Source: an uncultured Verrucomicrobiales bacterium (GTDB taxonomy: Bacteria; Verrucomicrobiota; Verrucomicrobiia; Verrucomicrobiales; Akkermansiaceae). From it: a stretch of DNA of 7,779 nt. Every line of letters starts with the position of its first letter. The stretch's first letter is position 1. The DNA lies in the NCBI GenBank assembly GCA_937916135.1, contig CALFTQ010000037.1:1-7779 (forward strand), given 5' to 3'. The translations under genes and the position numbers were made by a program. Of the stretch, positions 5,634 through 7,779 are shown in pieces. The notes beneath the pieces were generated by a model. That model was not told the origin of the DNA. It saw nothing but the letters and a program-made list of their open reading frames with translations, and did no database searches.

Positions 5634-6184
5634 ATTATCTCCAGAAAGAGCTTTTATTCCTATTGGCGGCGTTGTTCCCGGCGTGCCACACGCCGCAGCC
5701 GCCAATAATACAACCGGAATACTCAGCCCACCAGACCGCCCCTGCCGCACCCGGACTGACTCACATCAACACCCCTTGGATGAAAACCGGAGAATCCTAT
5801 CCGCTGGCGGAGGCTTGCGCCCGGCTCCGAGTCGAAAACTCTGCAGATGGCGAGGAAAAACACCTCATGCTGCACCGTGGGGATTCCTGGCCGGCCCGGC
5901 TTGGCACCTCAATCCGTCATTTCGGCTATGCCTGGCACCCCCTAGCCCCGGAATACCTTATTGTGTTCAACAACTATGCCAGCAAGGAGAACATCGCCCG
6001 CATCTACCGTCTCCTGCCCGGAACAGAAGAGCTTTATTACAAAATCGAAAACGCTACGGACGAGCGCTGCACATGGAGCGTAAAAACCTGGACCCGCAGC
6101 TCCATCGTTCTGGAAGGCGTTCTGGCATCCTCCCTCCCGGGCGACAAAGCCGCGCTCTACTGCCATATCCCGCTACAGCACTGA
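5627..6184 (+). CDS. putative lipoprotein, function unknown
   Basis: A 185-residue protein I do not recognise. The N-terminus MNNYLQKELLFLLAALFPAC has a hydrophobic core ending in cysteine 20. The box FPAC is an imperfect lipobox (phenylalanine instead of leucine at -3), so lipid anchoring is likely but not certain. A proline-rich linker (about 22-45) leads into a domain rich in aromatic residues and beta-type strands. The only sensible start is GTG 5627; an in-frame stop lies at 5618-5620 and the next in-frame ATG is at 5780. AAGGA ends only three bases before the GTG, too close for a good ribosome site. It lies 23 bases behind the helicase gene and may share its transcript, though no functional link is apparent. 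It could alternatively start further in, which would remove the signal. Confidence 0.7.
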   Translation: MNNYLQKELLFLLAALFPACHTPQPPIIQPEYSAHQTAPAAPGLTHINTPWMKTGESYPLAEACARLRVENSADGEEKHLMLHRGDSWPARLGTSIRHFGYAWHPLAPEYLIVFNNYASKENIARIYRLLPGTEELYYKIENATDERCTWSVKTWTRSSIVLEGVLASSLPGDKAALYCHIPLQH

Positions 6185-6223
6185 AGCAGAACCGCAATTT
6201 CATGGCATAATCTTCAATTTATC

Positions 6224-6252
6224 TTGACTCTCCGCGCATTTCACGTTTTAAT
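6224..6252 (+). promoter_or_regulatory. promoter of tRNA-Leu
   Basis: TTGACT (6224-6229), a 17-base spacer and TTTAAT (6247-6252) match the consensus at five of six positions each. Transcription from about A6259 would leave a 16-base 5' leader ahead of the tRNA. Confidence 0.7.
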
Positions 6253-6274
6253 CATCGCACATCACCCCACAAGC

Positions 6275-6355
6275 GCCGGCTTGGCGGAATGGTAGACGCG
6301 CTCGACTCAAAATCGAGTTCCCCAAAGAGTGTGGGTTCGAGTCCCACAGCCGGTA
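6275..6355 (+). tRNA. tRNA-Leu (anticodon CAA)
   Basis: A complete class II tRNA folds here. The acceptor GCCGGCT (6275-6281) pairs with AGCCGGT (6348-6354), the first pair being G-U, and A6355 is the discriminator. The anticodon stem CTCGA/TCGAG encloses the loop CTCAAAA, with anticodon CAA at 6308-6310 reading UUG. The T arm is GTGGG-TTCGAGT-CCCAC. The variable region (6318-6330) has 13 bases, the same length as in E. coli leuX, but its stem is weak: three pairs at best, one of them G-U. The CCA end is not encoded and must be added by the nucleotidyltransferase. The gene is flanked by its own promoter and a terminator, so it is a single-gene unit. Confidence 0.95.
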
Positions 6356-6360
6356 TGCTG

Positions 6361-6395
6361 AAAGCCCCGCAGGATATTCACCAGCGGGGCTTTTC
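6361..6395. terminator. intrinsic terminator of tRNA-Leu, possibly bidirectional
   Basis: AAAGCCCCGC (6361-6370) pairs perfectly with GCGGGGCTTT (6384-6393) around a 13-base loop, ending in TTTT on the + strand. It sits five bases after the tRNA and just ahead of the stop of the converging gene. The A run on the left arm becomes a short T run on the - strand, so it may serve both. Confidence 0.85.
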
Positions 6396-6399
6396 TCAT

Positions 6400-7683
6400 T
6401 CAGTGCTGCCAGCCCATCATCAGGAAATCCTGGGAGCCCACGCAGCGGGGATTGGCCCCATCTGCTGCCGGGTGGAACCATATCTCCCAGGTTGAGGCAT
6501 AGAACTCATTCCAATTACCGGGCTCTACCAGCACGGTCGCATCCACGGCCACGCTGCACACACTGCCCAGCCGCTTCAGCGGCAGCTCCGTCCACCTTCC
6601 TATCAGCTTACCTGTAGTGACTTCGCGAGCGCTCAGGCTGATGCTCCCCTCCGGATAGTCCGCCGGCAGTATCACCACCGCCTTGTATACCCCATCATCA
6701 TCGGCAGTGCTCCACAGACAGAGAAAGGGCTCTGGCGGCACAGGCGGCAGAATAGAATCCAGGTATTCACGGGTGGGATTCTCCGCCAGCTCCTTCAGGC
6801 TGTCATCCAGAGCCAGCATACACCCCCCACCTGGCGGTTCGGGGGCACCCGGTGAATAAAAAGCCTTGAAATTCAGCACCAGCGACCAACCGTTGTGCAA
6901 GGCGTGCTTCCATTGCCATTCCGGCAGCTCCGCACGCTCCACCTCCCGGGCATCCCGCCATTCCTTCTTCTCCCGCTCAGAGGTGTACAACGCATAGGTC
7001 TGCGGGTCATCCGCATGCCCCAGCATCACCTCATCCTGCCACAACGCAAGCACCGGCGCATCAAAACGCGGATCCACAGCCTCAGCATACAGGCAGCGCA
7101 GCACATATTCCTGCAAAATATCCGGCGCCTCCGCCGTCAACCGCTCCAGATTCGGCAGCGGCGGCAGAGTCACCTGATGCGAAGGCGGCTCTCGACGAGG
7201 ACGCAGGTTCAGCAATTCCCGCGCGCGGCCAGAAGCTGGTTTTACATCCCCCTGCAGCTCCCGCAACCCTCGGGGAGACACGAACTCCCTCCCCTCCGGG
7301 AGCGTCAATCCATAGGCAAACCTATCCGGGAAAAAGGCCGTCAGAATCATCAGGCCCAGTCCCATCAGCAGCGACAGCACCCCGCTCAGCATAGTGCAGC
7401 CCCAGCAGCCGGCCACATGCCACCACTTACGCCGCTTCACCCCCTGCACCGTGCGCACCAGCAGCCACCCCACCAACCCCAGCCACAAAATCAGAACCAG
7501 GCACGCCAAGACAAGCAGCAGCCACTCCAGCACCGAGCTCCAGAGCGTATCCATCCGCCAGCTCCACAAATGCGCCGCCACCATCAGCACCGCCAACACA
7601 CCCCAGCCCAGCAGCGCGGCCAGCGGCATCCCCCAGCTACGCTTGCAAAAAGAGCTCATACATCCCCAAAGCCTCTGCATCAT
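6400..7683 (-). CDS. three-helix membrane protein with large C-terminal domain, unknown
   Basis: I do not recognise this protein of 427 residues. Three hydrophobic helices lie near residues 19-40, 54-76 and 91-118. The N-terminus (KRS) and the second loop (VKRRKWWH) are basic, so by the positive-inside rule the remaining 309 residues face the periplasm. That part is charged, rich in proline and tryptophan, with PPVPPEPF near its middle. A transport or enzyme motif is not visible. The frame stays open up to TTG 7722 and ATG 7710. I start at ATG 7683 because a -35/-10 pair lies immediately upstream and would begin the message at this codon; ATG 7659 is another option. The protein could be an envelope sensor or scaffold, but the sequence shows no function. 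It stands alone, converging on the tRNA unit. Confidence 0.75.
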   Translation of the reverse strand: MMQRLWGCMSSFCKRSWGMPLAALLGWGVLAVLMVAAHLWSWRMDTLWSSVLEWLLLVLACLVLILWLGLVGWLLVRTVQGVKRRKWWHVAGCWGCTMLSGVLSLLMGLGLMILTAFFPDRFAYGLTLPEGREFVSPRGLRELQGDVKPASGRARELLNLRPRREPPSHQVTLPPLPNLERLTAEAPDILQEYVLRCLYAEAVDPRFDAPVLALWQDEVMLGHADDPQTYALYTSEREKKEWRDAREVERAELPEWQWKHALHNGWSLVLNFKAFYSPGAPEPPGGGCMLALDDSLKELAENPTREYLDSILPPVPPEPFLCLWSTADDDGVYKAVVILPADYPEGSISLSAREVTTGKLIGRWTELPLKRLGSVCSVAVDATVLVEPGNWNEFYASTWEIWFHPAADGANPRCVGSQDFLMMGWQH

Positions 7684-7689
7684 AAGGGA

Positions 7690-7718
7690 ACAATAACAGG
7701 AAAATACCATATTGTCCA
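7690..7718 (-). promoter_or_regulatory. promoter of the membrane-protein gene, apparently leaderless
   Basis: On the - strand TGGACA (7718-7713), a 17-base spacer and TATTGT (7695-7690) with the extended element TG-T in front. Transcription would start at about 7683, exactly on the chosen ATG. The -10 block TGTTATTGT closely resembles TGTTATTCT in front of the gene at 3378. Confidence 0.5.
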
Positions 7719-7740
7719 GCAAAAGTCCGAGCGCAGCGAG

Positions 7741-7774
7741 GATATCGTCTGCGCCGCCAGGCGCAGATATCGTC
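7741..7774. repeat. inverted plus direct repeat at the window edge
   Basis: TCTGCGCC (7748-7755) and GGCGCAGA (7760-7767) form a perfect 8-bp hairpin with a four-base loop. Four more pairs, GATA (7741-7744) with TATC (7768-7771), extend it across a three-base bulge. In addition GATATCGTC occurs as a direct repeat at 7741-7749 and 7766-7774. It lies upstream of the membrane-protein promoter in non-coding DNA and is cut by the window end. It looks like a dispersed intergenic palindrome (REP-like), but other copies cannot be seen here. Confidence 0.6.
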
Positions 7775-7779
7775 CACGC

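Noticed and set aside
3762..5750. Two long frames (about 330 residues each) opposite the helicase gene
   Set aside because: They are low-complexity, glycine- and alanine-rich translations typical of the antisense of GC-rich codons, with no domain; the helicase on the + strand is unmistakable.
6289..6495. Open frame of 68 residues on + strand over the tRNA
   Set aside because: Its start MVDALDSKSS is the well-known false translation of a leucine tRNA; it covers the tRNA and terminator.

Overview
This GC-rich window of about 7.8 kb looks like an ordinary bacterial chromosome segment. It holds eight protein genes (one cut off at the left edge) and one tRNA. No phage, plasmid, CRISPR or insertion-sequence genes are visible. 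The protein style, the lack of recognisable Shine-Dalgarno sites and the tandem GTGAATA-type repeat remind me of gut Verrucomicrobiota (Akkermansia relatives). That assignment is an impression from memory and should be held loosely.

Left part (1-2494, + strand): the end of dapA, then dapB, folK and panB, packed with gaps of 0 to 16 bases, probably one transcript. DapA and DapB make tetrahydrodipicolinate for diaminopimelate and lysine. FolK makes the pterin pyrophosphate for folate. PanB uses methylene-tetrahydrofolate for pantothenate. A converging pair of small genes for secreted proteins follows on the - strand (2498-3378), their stop only three bases from that of panB. The two genes overlap by one base. 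Their apparent promoter has a run of ten G between the -35 and -10 boxes, which makes phase-variable expression plausible.

Middle (3379-3743): a divergent regulatory region, less GC-rich than its surroundings, with a long imperfect hairpin that could be a structured RNA. To its right a promoter lies so close to the recQ-type helicase gene (3744-5603) that the mRNA should be leaderless or nearly so. The helicase has all core motifs but an unusual C-terminal half resembling the RqlH-type branch. A 7-base tandem repeat then leads into a small putative lipoprotein gene (5627-6184).

Right part: a tRNA-Leu(CAA) with its own good promoter and terminator (6224-6395), then a - strand gene for an unrecognised three-helix membrane protein (6400-7683), again with a promoter predicting a leaderless message. 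The window ends in an inverted and direct repeat (7741-7774). The most interesting signals are regulatory: the G10 promoter tract, the repeated suggestion of leaderless messages, the structured intergenic region and the two small repeats. I found no clear novel multi-gene system.
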